In this document: positions 1 to 11,799 of the stretch, piece by piece | How the letters are laid out: each line of letters begins with the position of its first letter | Numbering within the stretch: the first letter of the stretch is position 1 | Assembly: GCA_947359465.1 (NCBI GenBank) | Contig: OX375879.1 | Location: 120,668,557-120,732,556 of the forward strand | Direction of reading: 5' to 3' | DNA: 64,000 bases | Source: Metellina segmentata | Taxonomy: Eukaryota > Arthropoda > Arachnida > Araneae > Tetragnathidae | Position numbers and translations under genes: made by a program | Notes under the pieces: generated by a model | What the model saw: only the letters and a program-made list of their open reading frames with translations | Databases searched by the model: none | Told to the model about the DNA's origin: nothing

Positions 1-59
1 ATCTCTATCGAATTACTCCAATAGAGATACTTCATTGGCAAATTCTTCAATACTTCATT

Positions 60-145
60 GACAAGACTCACCTAGATCTTCATGCACAAGGTATCTCGTT
101 ATTAGCAAAAACCGAACCGATCTTGAACTCGTCATGAAAAAAATC
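60..145. mobile_element. Palindromic MITE fragment at window start
   Basis: CCTAGATCTTCATGCACAAG, GGTATCTCGTTATTAGCAAA and TTGAACTCGTCATG match the degraded interior of the family. Confidence 0.4.
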
Positions 146-348
146 AGCCCTATCAACGATGGATATAATTTGCGGAATTGGTCAGATCTTGAAGGTCGAG
201 GTATATTTTCGAAACCACTTGTAGAGTTCCTTCTATTTGAATCCAATAGAACCCCTACTTTTGTTGTTTCTTCACGTTCCATAAAAACACATTGGAAAAT
301 TTCACACTGGCCTTATGGTTGATTTTGGCGAGGTGCGTAAGAGTTTGG

Positions 349-652
349 TAGGTATTATAACTAACGTCGTACTGGAACAACACAAAGGGCTATTGGTGAC
401 GATATCAAAACCGAAAGGAAAGATCCGAGGGCAACACCACCTCATTTTGAGCCGCGGTCAGATGACCACATAACAACTGAGCTGGTACCCCACTCTCCAA
501 ACTTCGACACCATGCCAAAGTGAGGACATTTGAGGCCACGATAGATTCAACGTGCACCACCTCTCTTTCTACACGATAATCTTTGGTTGGATTTGAACTC
601 GCAATCGTCCAGTTGCTAATCCGTTTCTCTTACAACGGGGCTACTACGACTC
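349..652 (-). mobile_element. SINE type B, reverse, near full length
   Basis: Tail TAACTAACGTCGTACTGGA at left, body with CCACTCTCCAAACTTC and GAGGACATTTGAGGCCACGA, head at right (TTGCTAATCCGTTTCTCTTAC). The head differs from type A, but the body is shared. Confidence 0.8.
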
Positions 653-667
653 TGTGGTAGTTAGGAA

Positions 668-818
668 AGTGAGGTATCACTCAGGTGTGACCTCGTCATC
701 TGATTGTGGTTCCAAATGACGTAGTGTTGACCTTGGATCTTTCCCTACGGGTTTGATCCCGGATCGTTAAATCTTTGCGTTGCCCCAGTCCAGCGTTAAT
801 TAAAATACCTACCTATTA
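668..818 (+). mobile_element. SINE 3' fragment
   Basis: From TCAGGTGTGACCTCGTCATC to GCGTTAATTAAAATACCTACC. Together with the reverse copy at 349-652 it forms a head-to-tail inverted pair. Confidence 0.7.
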
Positions 819-1395
819 TACCTTATGGTTTTGTTACGTTTCATCCTTTTTAAATCTATTCCCTAGGGCAAGGATGGCAAAACTAGGACCCTCGGGACAG
901 ACACTGACCCACGCATGCTTTTTAAATGACCCACGCGTTGATTTTTATAAACTAATCATATTTCATCATATACATAAATAATTTTAATTATTTTTCGAAC
1001 CCCTCTTTTAAAAAAATAAAAGTGTTAATAAAGAACTTAAAAATGAAAAAAAAAATGCCTAATGATTTTTGTAAAATGTTTTTTTTCGATTTATTCATTA
1101 TACATAATGCTATTTTAGGATTTACATGAGAATATTAGGATAGTCATGACGAAACTTGACTTCTTTAGTAGAGATTTGGAAATGAAAATCATGAAATATT
1201 TTCCTCAATTACAAAATGGTTGCAAAAACATTTTCAAAACGCAATAACAATGGAAAATACGCTTGACGTTCAAGAAAATGCAATCAAAAAATATTTTATG
1301 ATTATACAGGAAATAAAATAAGCCTTGAGGAGAGATTTAATGAATTTAAAAGTATGGAAAATACATTTCACTTTATTTTATATCCATACAAACGA

Positions 1396-1722
1396 GCCGA
1401 CCAACCGGTATAGTGGTTAAGGTGTTAGCCTCTAGATCGGAAGGTTCCTGGTTCGAATCCGGGTCCGGGCATGGATGTTTGTAAGTGTATGGTGTAGAGG
1501 CGGCTGGTGCACCTAAAATCTGTCGTGGCCGAAAGTCCTCACGTTGGGTTGGCGTGAAAGTTTGGAGAGTGGGGTGCCAGCTCAGGTGTTGCTTCGTCAT
1601 CTGACCGTGGTTCAAAATTACGAGGTGTTGTCCTCGAATCTTTCCCTTAAGGGACTGATTCCGGACTGTCGTCAATAGCCCGTTGTGTTGCTCTAGTACG
1701 ACGTTAACTAAAATTACTATTA
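1396..1722 (+). mobile_element. SINE type A, complete, with 12-bp target duplication
   Basis: It is a tRNA-derived SINE: box A TAGTGGTTAAGG and box B GGTTCGAATCC in the head, then a body with GTGTAGAGGCGGCTGGTGCA and a tail ACGACGTTAACTAAAATTA. The flanks CCATACAAACGA at 1384-1395 and 1723-1734 are an exact 12-bp duplication. It lies in the last intron of the upstream P450 paralog. Confidence 0.9.
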
Positions 1723-1889
1723 CCATACAAACGAAATTCGAAACAATGGAGTCAAACGAATTTAAGTGACTAGGTGTCCATAATTCAGGAATGGATTTAG
1801 TTGAATTTCAAAGCAGCATAGTTTGGAGAAAAAAAATTTGATAACTTGATTTCCGAAGTATACAGGGAAAATGTCTGAAATTAGTCCAA

Positions 1890-3255
1890 ATTATTAAAGT
1901 CAGTGATGGTCTAACTACACTAAAGCGACAACGCAGTAAAATGATGACAATGTTGTGCAAGCATTCCTCATATTTTCGTGACACAAAATGTAGCAGTGCC
2001 GCAGCATAAAGAGAAAAGATAAAACTAAACAGAAACATAAAAACAGCATTTTGTTTTGGCCATACAACGAAACATTGTGGGCTGTAAATAAAAAAAAAGT
2101 CAGTTATAGCGAAATGCCAAAGTTCGGTTGTTCTTTTATACAACTTTTTTCTTTGTTTCTGTGTTAGGGTGACTTTTGGAAAACATAGCAATATTTAATT
2201 TTGATAATATATGCAACATAAATTTACAAAAGCATAAAGTTTTGGTTTGGATATTGTTGAATGAGAGGACTCTGAGAGTGGAACATTATGCACATTTGAG
2301 AGATGCTTTGATGAACGACGGAAATGTTACTATACGTAAACTCAAGTAAACAGAAATCGCTAAACTTGCAAAAAGATACACAGAAACAAACCAAAAATAG
2401 CATAAAATATCAACAAATTAACATAATTTCACATTAACATTGTTGGAGCATTGGTGTCATTAACAAAATAATGTTTAAATCCAACATTGCATTTTTAGCA
2501 TATTTCTCCAAACGAAACCGTGATTGGCCGTTACCTAACGCATTTTAATACTTCCTTCTTTCTGTGCAGCACATTGCAGTCTCTCAAATTCAGATTGGCT
2601 TCTGGAAATTAACATTTTACTCTCTGTGCTTAAGTATGGGTAGCGAGTGTATTATAAGACAAATATGAAAAAGTTTCTTACGTTTAAGTACACCTATTAG
2701 TATGAACTGACTTCAGTTCGTATCGTAGCGCGTAGAAGTAGCCTTGCGATAGGATTTAGAGTTGTGACGTGGCCTTGTATAAAGTCGGTGTTGGTCTAAC
2801 TACACTAAAGTGACAACGGAGTAAAATGACGACAATGTTATGCAAACATGACTGATATTTACGTGAGGCAAAATATAGCAGTGTAATCTAAAGGGAGAAG
2901 CTGATACTAAACAAAAGCATAAAAACAGCATTTGTTTTAGCCGTATAACAAAACATTGTGGGGTGTACGTGAAAAGAGGCCGTTATAGCAAAATGCCATA
3001 ATTTTATTATTTAATGCAATTTTTCGTTTGTTTCTGTGTTTGAGTGTCTTTTGGAAAGAAAAGCAATATTTAATTTTGATAATTTATGCAATATAAAAAT
3101 TTACAAAAGCATCACCTGTTACTTTTGGTTTTGATATCTTTTTGGAAGTTTAGCGATTTCTGTGTACTTCAGTTTTCGTGCAGCAACATTTCCATCGTTC
3201 ATCAACGCATCTGTATCAGATGCGTCAAATGTGCATACTGTTCCGCTCTTGAGTC
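1890..3255. repeat. Direct duplication with an inverted segment
   Basis: About 370 bases at 1890-2262 recur directly at 2783-3155 (shared: GGTCTAACTACACTAAAG, AACAAAACATTGTGGGG-like, AGCAATATTTAATTTTGATAA). In addition about 100 bases at 2268-2372 are present inverted at 3145-3252 (TATGCACATTTGA, GATGAACGA.GGAAATGTT). No coding is evident. Confidence 0.7.
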
Positions 3256-3589
3256 ATCTGATTTAGTCGTATGTACAACAACAAAAATGATAAAAATTAA
3301 CTATACGAAAACCAAAATACTTTACAGAAACAAACAAAAGATTGCATAAATGAAACAAACCAGAAATTGCACAAAAGATCAGAATTAAATATCGCTAAAT
3401 TTTGAAAAAAATATCCAAACTAAAAGTCAATATGCTTCAAAAATCAAAATCCAAACTATCGTAGTCTAAAAAAGAAACAATAACAAACGTATTGCACAAC
3501 CGTTATCCAATTTCAAAAATGAAGTAAGCACAATAAAAAGATACTTATATAAAAGATTAAAAGTCAACACTAACTAAAAGTTAACATGC

Positions 3590-3962
3590 TTTTAAAAAGG
3601 CAATAAATTTTTGAAAGGATATCCAGTAATCGGGTGGCTACACGGCAACGGATACACACGCGCAGTAAATACGGATTCATTCAATACCGATTTATGACTG
3701 TTGCCATTCGAAAGAAAGATAAAAATAATAGAACATCGCATTAAATTAATTTTAAAATTTTCAAGATTAAATTTTAAAAATCGGGCTGGTCTATAAAATC
3801 GCAAAACATTTGTATTACATGTGTGCTAAATTTCATTAGTGTGAATGCCATAAATTCGTCAGGGCACCCCGTACACAACCATACACACACACACACATAC
3901 AAACTTCATTTTATAATAGTAGAGATTTTATAATAGTAGAGATTTTATAATAGTAGAGATAT
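3590..3962 (-). mobile_element. Helitron 5' part, reverse, with triplicated terminus
   Basis: On the minus strand the 5' terminus TCTCTACTATTATAAAA occurs three times in a row (3912-3962). The family body (AATTCGTCAGGGCACCCC on the plus strand) follows. A (CA)n tract lies at 3884-3900. Confidence 0.66.
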
Positions 3963-5812
3963 ACATACTTGGGTAGTTGTCAAAAGGTGGGAACAAAACA
4001 TATTTCCCAACTTGAAGCTTTGACAGCAAATAAATTTAATTCTTAATTTTTTTTTTCCTCAATGGGTTTTTAGTTTTGTTCAGAGACAAGAATTAGTATT
4101 ATTTTTTACAACATTTGGGTGTAAATATACTTAAAATTAAATTATTTTGTTACAAATGTCCAATTTTGGACATCTATAATGTTAACTGATACAATACATC
4201 ATCTAGAAAATAAATTCTACTGTGTTTTCCAAAATTGCTTTTATGTGTTTTTGTGCATTTTCTTAGTCGTAAATATACTTTTCTCATTTTTAAAAAGGCG
4301 ATGTCAAAATCCCGTTACGATCGCATTGCCGATTTAATTTATGTTACGAAGGTGCCGATGTCCCAAAACATAAAAAAAAATATTAATTACCATCTCTTTT
4401 CATCAGATTAATAGTTTTTTTATTGAAAAATAAAGTGAATTTAGCAGATTTAAATGCGATCCAGGTAATTTAGTGAATTTAGCCATTACTAGGCACATGT
4501 CCAGCACACGTGTACGATCGATGTCAATCGTTACTCAATTTTGGATATGATGTAGCAACAATCTTAATAAGATTATAAAGATTTTCGAGGTTTTTTTTTA
4601 AATATATATTTTTTTTTCTGCTTTATGGCTTTAACGATCTTTTGATTAAATTTTCAAGATGAAAGTTTTAGAACGTTTTTTTTGTCCAGATTAATTCATA
4701 GGATTTTAACTTTTCCATGAGTTTTCCAGGATAAAGTTATTTTTATATTATGATCATATTTTCCTATTGAATAGATTACAAAAATAGATCCAAACCTCAA
4801 ATTTTTGGAATTAGTAATAAAACTTAACAAAATTAAACAAATCCATGATTTGAAAATCTGCAAAAACACAATTTCAATTTTAAAATATTCAAATCGACTC
4901 TAATTTTAAAGCATTGACAATATATAACTACCGATGTCATATTTTTATACTTATTAGTAGACATTAAATATATTTATTTATTTAAAAAAAAGTTGTGTGA
5001 AATTCAGTTAAGTATCCTGTTCATACTACAATATCATACTACAGTACGATTGCTGGTCAATTGGTACGTTTCAGAAAAATTTGTAACTCCGATTCAAACT
5101 TTCTATTACAATGTAAATATCTAAACAAAAACACACTTCTCAATAATAAATACCGTTTTTCATTCTTTAATAATATTCTTGAATGATTTATTAATATCAA
5201 CAGATACACAACCGATAAATAATTATTTTTGTAAACATTGGTAAATTTTTATTTTACTGTTTCTGACTATCTTTTTGAATAGGGGTAGGGGATTTTATTT
5301 TTCTGCTTTTTATTTTTGTTTTTATGGATTTGTTGCAACGGAAGTTTGGTGTTAGCATTTAGTTGGACTGTGTAATTGGTGGCATTTGGTGTTGATTTTC
5401 AGGCTTGATGTTTTTGTTGAACTCCCGTCTGCTGCTGCGGGTTGGATTTCGTTTTGTTCCTACTCTATTTTTAGTGGTTTTTTTATTTATTATTATTATT
5501 TTGCTTTTTAATGGTGTTTGGGGGAGTATATGAGCAAATTTCCAGCTTAATGCTGCTCATATGTAGAAAACACCAATTTATGTTGTCTGGGTCAGACTCC
5601 TCCCTGATCCACCAACATTTCTTCATTTTGTGTCATTCACCACTTTTGTTGTAATTGTTTTGTAATTCCTGTGTTTTTGAAATTATATTGCTTACCATGC
5701 TCTCTGCAGCTTTAGAGCGCTTGCATGGTTAGTTTCGGTTTCGGTTTCTCGTTTATTGCACCCCTGCTGTTTGTTTCTTTGTTTTTTTGTTATTTTGTGT
5801 GTTTTATATATA
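3963..5812. other. No gene recognised, AT-rich
   Basis: Inside the last intron of the upstream P450 paralog. Homopolymer-rich (A/T runs); no coding pattern, clear repeat ends or RNA gene seen. Confidence 0.6.
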
Positions 5813-6062
5813 TCTCTACTATTATAAAAGGTAGTGTATGTCTGTTTATTTTCGTGGACGCATATCCTGACGATTCTATGGCACTTACAGCAATGAGATT
5901 TGCCACACAGGTAGTCCATATTTTTTGCAAGTAAAAAACATATAGACTGGGATTGTTAAGTTTTTTTCGTAAAATCAGAATCGCTAAAGATAGATTGAAA
6001 ATTTTAACGAATTTGAAATCTGCGGAAAATTTCACTTTAGATTGTTACCTAAAAATATGATT
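5813..6062 (+). mobile_element. Helitron 5' part, same family
   Basis: TCTCTACTATTATAAAAGG at 5813, then GACGATTCTATGGCACTTAC and GCCACACAGGTAGTCC. It loses similarity near AAAAATATGATTT. Confidence 0.7.
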
Positions 6063-6127
6063 TAAAAAATATGTACTAAAAAAATAGTGAACAAAATTTG
6101 TCCAACTTCTCAAAAAGGTTTTCCGTT

Positions 6128-6207
6128 CCTGCCCTAGGGGATTCTTTCCGGACCGTCGTCAATACCCCGTTGTGTTGCTCTAGTACGACGTTGATAGAAT
6201 TACCGAT
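6128..6207 (+). mobile_element. SINE tail just before the paralog's last exon
   Basis: CCTAGGGGATTCTTTCCGGA through GCTCTAGTACGACGTTGATAG is the 3' tail of the SINE, ending about 30 bases before the splice acceptor at 6239. Confidence 0.72.
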
Positions 6208-6239
6208 TACCATCCTTTTTCAACGTTTGTTTCTTGCAG

Positions 6240-6335
6240 GTGCCTATGGAGTACTTCCTTGGCCAAGGTCTTCTGCAACCGGCTGATGCCATTTTCGAAG
6301 TGGAGGTCAGGAAAGATTCCCCTCTAGTCAAATGA
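6240..6335 (+). CDS. Terminal coding exon of an upstream cytochrome P450 paralog (3' partial gene)
   Basis: This exon follows a good polypyrimidine acceptor (TTTGTTTCTTGCAG) and encodes 31 residues plus TGA, beginning VPMEYFLGQGLLQP and ending VRKDSPLVK. It aligns residue for residue with the last exon of the complete P450 at 50097-50189, which ends IRKDSPLVK. The splice phase (0), the length (31 versus 30 residues) and the 20-odd bases before the acceptor are also shared. The heme-binding and earlier exons are not found between 1 and 6239, so the preceding intron is at least 6.2 kb and the rest of the gene is left of the window. It is the C-terminal beta-sheet end of an ER-membrane monooxygenase. 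Same strand as the downstream copy, so this is a head-to-tail tandem array. A pseudogene exon is possible, but the open frame and poly(A) signal argue against it. Confidence 0.88.
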   Translation: MPMEYFLGQGLLQPADAIFEVEVRKDSPLVK

Positions 6336-6624
6336 ATCGCCAGTACTTGAAATTTGTATAACATGACCGCCTTGTGATAAATGAATCTATAAAATGATAT
6401 AGTGACAGCTACAGCCATGTATCCAAACAGTTATTATTGTTAATTATTTTAATATACCAGAGGGAGAATCCTTTCACTTAATGATGCTTATAACGCACTC
6501 ATGTACTGCTATAACGATAATGGTCACAAAATGTTAACCAAAGATATATATTGTATGTGCAAATAATCGATGTATATATTTCAATTTTGTTTCTCTTCTT
6601 CCCTAATGTTTCTGTTATGTTTTG

Positions 6625-6634
6625 AATAAATAAA
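6625..6634 (+). promoter_or_regulatory. Poly(A) signal of the upstream P450 paralog
   Basis: Two overlapping AATAAA hexamers lie 290 bases after the stop codon at 6335. The 3' UTR shares blocks with the 3' UTR of the second P450 gene, such as CCTTTCACTTAAT, the TTCATTTTGTTTTCT-like tract and GTTATGGTTT/GTTATGTTTT just before the signal, which supports a common origin by duplication. Confidence 0.7.
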
Positions 6635-6675
6635 GCTTCATTTTTCATTTCTAGAATTTATTATTCCTCATTGAG

Positions 6676-6990
6676 TAATTGTTAATAATTAATTAACGTC
6701 GTACTAGAAAAACACAACGATTGACGACGATCCGGGATCAATCCCCTAAGAGAGAGATTCGAGGACAAAACCACGTCATTTTGAACCACGGTTAGAAGAC
6801 GAGGCAGCACCTCAGTTGGCAAACCACTCTCCATACTTTCACACCAACCCAACGTGAGGACAGATTTAAGGTGCACCAATCGCCTCAACACCCTACGCTT
6901 GCAAACATCCATGCACTGACCCAGATTCGAACCAGGAATCTTCCGATCAAGAGGCTAACACCTTAACCAACCAGACTGGTTGGTGGGCTG
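6676..6990 (-). mobile_element. SINE type A, reverse, with 12-bp target duplication
   Basis: Head at the right with inverted box B (GATTCGAACC) and box A; tail TTAATTAACGTCG at the left. TTCCTCATTGAG is repeated exactly at 6664-6675 and 6991-7002. It sits about 40 bases after the poly(A) signal of the upstream paralog. Confidence 0.9.
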
Positions 6991-7139
6991 TTCCTCATTG
7001 AGATGTTAATATGTAAATTTTAATTATGGAGATCATCTATGATTTTTGATGCATATTTAAAAAATAATTAAAGAATTTGAAGTGTAGATCGCAAATTAGA
7101 AAAATATTAATATGATCGTTTAAAAAGGGTTCCTTTTCA

Positions 7140-7790
7140 GACTAATCAATTTTGTAGTGTAGCCTCGAACTAACCTCGAAACTGCCTCTCTACACAGGAC
7201 CCGACTAATCGTTTGTTCACCTGTAGGCTAACCTCAAATATGCCTCTACGCAGGATTTAACTAACCTTTTTTGCCACCTTTAGTCTAACCTCAAATTAAC
7301 TAGACAAATTTAATAATAATTTAACTTTACAAATATAGAAATGTCAGTGTAACTAACCTCTTCACAGCGGACCGGACTAAGCATTTTGCCACTTGTACGT
7401 TAACTTCGAATACTCGTTTCTCACATGACCAAACTAACCGTTTAATCGACTCTAAGCAAACCTCAAATGTGCCTCTCTACACGGGATTACACTAACCTTT
7501 TTTGTCACCAGTAGACTTATCTCAAATTTGCCTCCTTATGCGGAACATGATTAACCGTTTCGTCACCTGTACTTTAACTTCGAAAACTCCTTTCTAACCG
7601 TTTGATCGTCCCTTTAAGCTTATCACAAATGCTTCACTCTACACCCAACTCGACTCATCGTTTTCCCATCTGCAAGCTAACCACAACGGCATCTCTTCAC
7701 AGGACGGACTGACCGTTTCGTTGCATGTAGGCTAAACTCAAACGCGTGTCTCTCCACAGGGAGGATTTGAACCTAACTGCAACTCCCAGG
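7140..7790. repeat. Degenerate minisatellite, about 57-bp unit
   Basis: About eleven units share AACCTCAAATnTGCCTCTCT, then ACACAGGA and CTAACCGTTTTGTCACCTG, TAGGCTAA. Spacing is near 57 bases; divergence between units is high. It lies downstream of the first P450. Confidence 0.75.
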
Positions 7791-7837
7791 TTTTCTAGCA
7801 CCTCAAGCAAACCCATTGAGCCACAATTACTTCACAA
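7755..7837 (-). mobile_element. tRNA-like sequence (SINE head, type D)
   Basis: On the minus strand: GTGGCTCAATGGGTTTGC, then GGTTCAAATCCTCCC at tRNA-like spacing. The anticodon arm is not convincing, so a SINE head or tRNA pseudogene is more likely than a tRNA gene. It abuts the 57-bp tandem array. Confidence 0.4.
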
Positions 7838-8254
7838 TGGATCAGGAGCAAAACATTGCGTGATAATACTTTTATCATACTCTCTGAAACAGATTTATTT
7901 GAGATATGATACGCGGTATCACACCCCTACTGATGAGGGAATGAAACGACAAGAACGATAAGCCGTGGACTTTGATCGGAAAAAAAGACATTAACTGTGG
8001 AAACGCATTGTTGATACAGTGCGACTCTGTGTTTTGCATATTCTTTCCCCTCACTCTACATAAACGCTATCAGTGCAAACTTAGAAACTTTCGACGGAAC
8101 TCATGTGTGCTGTACCGGATGAGACGGTGGGATGACAGAATTGGTAACGTAAAGAACAAGATCTTTGAATTTCACCACAACAGCATTTGTTCAAACATCC
8201 TACTGCTTTACAGATATTTCCAGCAAAATTACATATATTTTGTGAAAAGAAGGG

Positions 8255-8500
8255 TTCGGCAGAGGTTATTGATCATGTCCTCGCTCTCTCAGGTCTCAAA
8301 GGTCTCTAACTTATTACATCCATCCATCCGTCTTTCAGCTGAAATCCACCTGTCGGTGGAATTTTGAGTGCTCTCGTGGGGCTTGAGTTTTAGGAGATCG
8401 TAATGTCAGTGTAACGTCTGATGAAGAGGGCTAATGTCAAGTGCTCATAACTTTATGACCGATGTAATGTCAAATGGAGCTACCACTGTCGGGATAGAAA
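8255..8500 (+). repeat. Dispersed repeat, unknown type
   Basis: GTCCTCGCTCTCTCAGGTCT, then CAGCTGAAATCCACCTGTCG, and GACCGATGTAATGTCAAATG match 23900-24145 in inverted orientation. No ends identified. Confidence 0.5.
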
Positions 8501-8639
8501 TGGAAAATGGTTCGTTTTATCCGTTTCAGTAAAATTAGGTACATGCAAACTTAATAAGTGCTATAAGTTTGAATCAGGTAAAGCGGACAGCATTAATCTC
8601 TTTGCACTTGGGAATCATTTACTTAAACGTAAGCCTCAG

Positions 8640-9055
8640 CAGCTCCTTAATATAAAAACAAGCCGAATAACCCGGCGTTTCTCGGATTTCCAATATGACC
8701 GCGACATATACAATTGCCACAAGGACCAATTGCCACTGGACAATTGGACCAATTGCCACAGGAAATGATAAACTGCCTTATTTCAAGTATGAAATCACGC
8801 TGCGAGACCTGTATATCTGTAAGAGAGGACCATACCCCCTATTAACCCATTTTTTTTTGTTTATTCTGCAACCGCTGTTTTATACCTTCAGACTCCAACG
8901 AGTGTTAAGCACGATCATGCGTGTGTATTACAATTATTGAATGGTTATTTGTTTTGTATTGTTTCAATGTATGTACATATCAAATTTCATTAAAATCGGT
9001 ACAGTAGTTCTAGAGATAATCGACCAAGTCTGGAAATTCTCTTAATTTCTTACAC
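8640..9055 (-). mobile_element. Helitron-like family 3 relic
   Basis: CCGAATAACCCGGCGTTTCT and AATATGACCGCGACATATAC are the inverted 3' end region of family 3; the remainder (TATCAAATTTCATTAAAATCGG) is generic for these elements. Confidence 0.4.
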
Positions 9056-9061
9056 CCGTGT

Positions 9062-9625
9062 AAGATGGTATTCACGGCTCCAAGGTCTTGCTCTGCATTT
9101 GGTGGGACCAGCTCGGCGTAGTGTATTATGAGCTGTTAAAACCGACTGAAACAATCACAGGCGATCGTTATCGAACGCAATTAATGCGTTTGAGCCGAGC
9201 ATTGAAAGACAAACGGCCGCAATACAACGAAAGACTTGATAAAGTGATTTTGCAGCATCACAATGCTCGACCCCCATGTTGCGAAAGTGGCCAAGACATA
9301 CTTGGAGACGTTGAAATGGAAAGTCCTACCCCATCCGCCGTATTCTCCAGACATTGCTCCCCCTGACTATCACTTGTTTTGATCAATGGCACACGGTCTG
9401 GCTGACCAGCACTTCCGATCTTATGAAGAAATAAAAAAATGGATCGCTTCAAAAGATGACCAGTTTTTTTTTTTTTTTTTTACGCGGGATTCGTACTCTA
9501 CCCAAAAGATGGGAGAAAGTAGTTGCCACCGATGGACAATACTTTGAATCATGAATGTATAACCAGTTTTTTACAATAAAGCCTCTAATTTCGGGGAAAA
9601 AACGGCGGAAGCAAAGGTGTATACC
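9062..9625 (+). pseudogene. Mariner-type transposase relic (C-terminal half)
   Basis: The reading frame gives LCIWWDQLGVVYYELLKP and QYNERLDKVILQHHNARP, then after a lost base HVAKVAKTYLETLKWKVLPH and PPYSPDIAPPDYHLF. These are the second and third catalytic blocks of a DD34D mariner, but the first Asp of QHDNARPH is His and a frameshift lies in the C tract (about 9272). A 16-base poly(T) run interrupts the 3' end. The 5' half is missing. Confidence 0.85.
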
Positions 9626-10917
9626 TTATACTTTAATAGCGTAATAATGTTTTAATACTTTTTTAAACTAAGAATTTTGCAATTTTTTCTAGTAAGCTGA
9701 ATTTTTTTTAATAGTTTTAATATATATTTTGTTTGTTTTAATTTAAATGTGTTTTATTAAAAACTTTTTACATCTTGTCTGTGGTTGTCATAATTTTTCA
9801 ATAATAAATTAATGCTAAGGTAGTATTTTCTGAAAATCCATTGCTTTTAATTTGTTATATACAGTTAAAATCTTTTATGTTTTAAAAATAACTGACTTTT
9901 ACAGGTAGGGCATCTTTCCCATGTAAGTGAGGCATCTCACTCGGAACTTTGTGAGAGGTGGCCAAATTTAGTGTTGTCACCAATTTTATTTTTTTTTCTA
10001 TAGAAAATTTACAATAGAGTACAAAACAATTATTCAGTATTGATGAACAATAACTATTATTTATTGCCACAAATTTTCGTTTTTATTGTCAATACCCAGT
10101 TTATTTTATAACGTCTTTTACTTAAGTGGGGCATCTGTCCCGGATTTACCTTATTTACTTGCATTGGCGAGTCTCGTGCTCAATCCGTCAAATCCTGATT
10201 GATCAGTAGAGATTTTATTAATGATTCTCAATTAACTGTTCCGAACACGTTATACAATAGACAAAGCACATTTCAAGATTACAATGAACATTCTTTTAAT
10301 TCGAAAACAGGTAGGTATTTACAACTCTGTACCTCAGAGTAAAAGTATCGAATGTGCAAACTTTTCGATTGGAGGGTTTTCATCTTAAATGGCATTTAAA
10401 CTATTATAAGTGAGCAACCATTTATTTGACATTAAAACATTTTACTTAATGTAAAGAAAAAGCCCTTTAAAAAATTGTTCATCTGTGTAGTATAAAATTT
10501 TCCGAATGTCAGTTACGATAGTTTAACCCTGAGGTACAGAATTATAATTACATTTCACAGTTCATAGGCATTTAAATATTTTGGTTTACGACAAATGCAT
10601 GCATTTCTAGTGACAGTTACATTGGAATTGTCATTATAAACATTGTTTTGTAAGGTATATCAACAACGTTCGAAATCACTAAAATCATTGTATTCAATAA
10701 AGTTGTCGAGATTTTTTCAAATGTGTTTTCTCTCCTTTTTTTTTTTAATTTTTCAATGTGTGAGCCCTACGAGACTTGGCATTGCACATAAATATTGATA
10801 CTATTTCTCACACATGGGCACTATGAGTGAGTGACGTCATAGATCACAGTGAGAAACCAACGAATCAGCGGGCTTTAAATTTTCCCATAGCTTCTACTCG
10901 AGTAAAGGTAGGTTATA
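9626..10917. other. Intergenic, nothing recognised
   Basis: AT-rich. A phrase like GTGGGGCATC / GTAGGGCATC recurs at 9905, 9930 and 10125 and is probably the remnant of an inverted-end element. No coding support. Confidence 0.5.
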
Positions 10918-10990
10918 TACATCCCGGTTCATCGCCCATAGCCAGTTCCGTTGCTCCAGTACGGATTTAATTAAATACCTACCTACCAAA
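10918..10990 (+). mobile_element. SINE tail fragment
   Basis: CATCCCGGTTCATCGCCCAT...CCAGTACGGATTTAATT and TACCTACC match the type-B tail. Confidence 0.55.
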
Positions 10991-11799
10991 GCCTCTTTCT
11001 TTCAATGCCAAGTCATGAAGCAGAAGTCTTGTCATCCAAGTCATGAAGCAACAAAAAATACGATAAACTTCATTACTCCACATGTTGACCAGAATTGTAA
11101 TTGCAATACTTCCCGCTTTGTTATTCGTAAAACAAATCTTTCGCGACAGTGCAAAAGAGGCTAAGTCTAATTTTTCATAGGTTCAAAGGAAACTTAGGAT
11201 TCTGAGAAGTGACCATTTTGACAACCCCTTTTCCCCCGACCTGGAAGAAATACGACTTTGATATATCTTGCCCTTCATGGTGTTGCATTTTCGATGGCCA
11301 GCAATGTAGCTGTAAAACCCATTGAGATAAGAATGCAGCGAAATCTTGAAAGCCACTTTATGCAGCTAAAAGTATAAGATTATCATAAAAGATAAATATA
11401 TCGCCGACTTGTAGCATAAATTCGTTAGAACTTATATTTTTTGAAGAATTGAAAAATGCTGTGCTAAATGCTTAGTATGTATCTTTCTGCCTGAAAGCTA
11501 ATAGTCAGTTTTTAAACATGTGTACAGTGAAATATTCTCTTTTTCGGTTAAGGAGTTTCTGCTTTAAGCCGACGATAGAAATGTCATTCAGTAATTAAGG
11601 CAACTAAAGCATTAATAAAAAATCATTTGAATGTTTTAAAATTTGTACTTTCAAGAGAATAACTGTATTCTGATAAAATATAAATATTTTTTACTTTGGA
11701 ATAAATGTGTACATTGGGAAAAAATGAGTCGAAGTCAATATCCTTGAAAATAGGGCTGAGTGAAAAAAGGAAAATCTATAGTTCCACCCTCTTCGTGGT
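10991..11799. other. Intergenic, nothing recognised
   Basis: One short direct repeat (AAGTCATGAAGCA at 11010 and 11039). No gene signal. Confidence 0.5.

Noticed and set aside
1396..1470. Possible tRNA genes (box A and box B present), also at 6990, 12470, 41014, 49150 and 55044
   Set aside because: All are heads of SINE copies followed by the same body; cloverleaf pairing is incomplete.
1808..2191. 127-codon minus-strand open frame
   Set aside because: It lies in a duplicated non-coding block; the second copy (2783-3155) does not keep the frame.
1..6239. Search for the heme-loop exon of the upstream P450 paralog
   Set aside because: No FGxGPRNC-like sequence in any plus-strand frame; it must lie left of the window.
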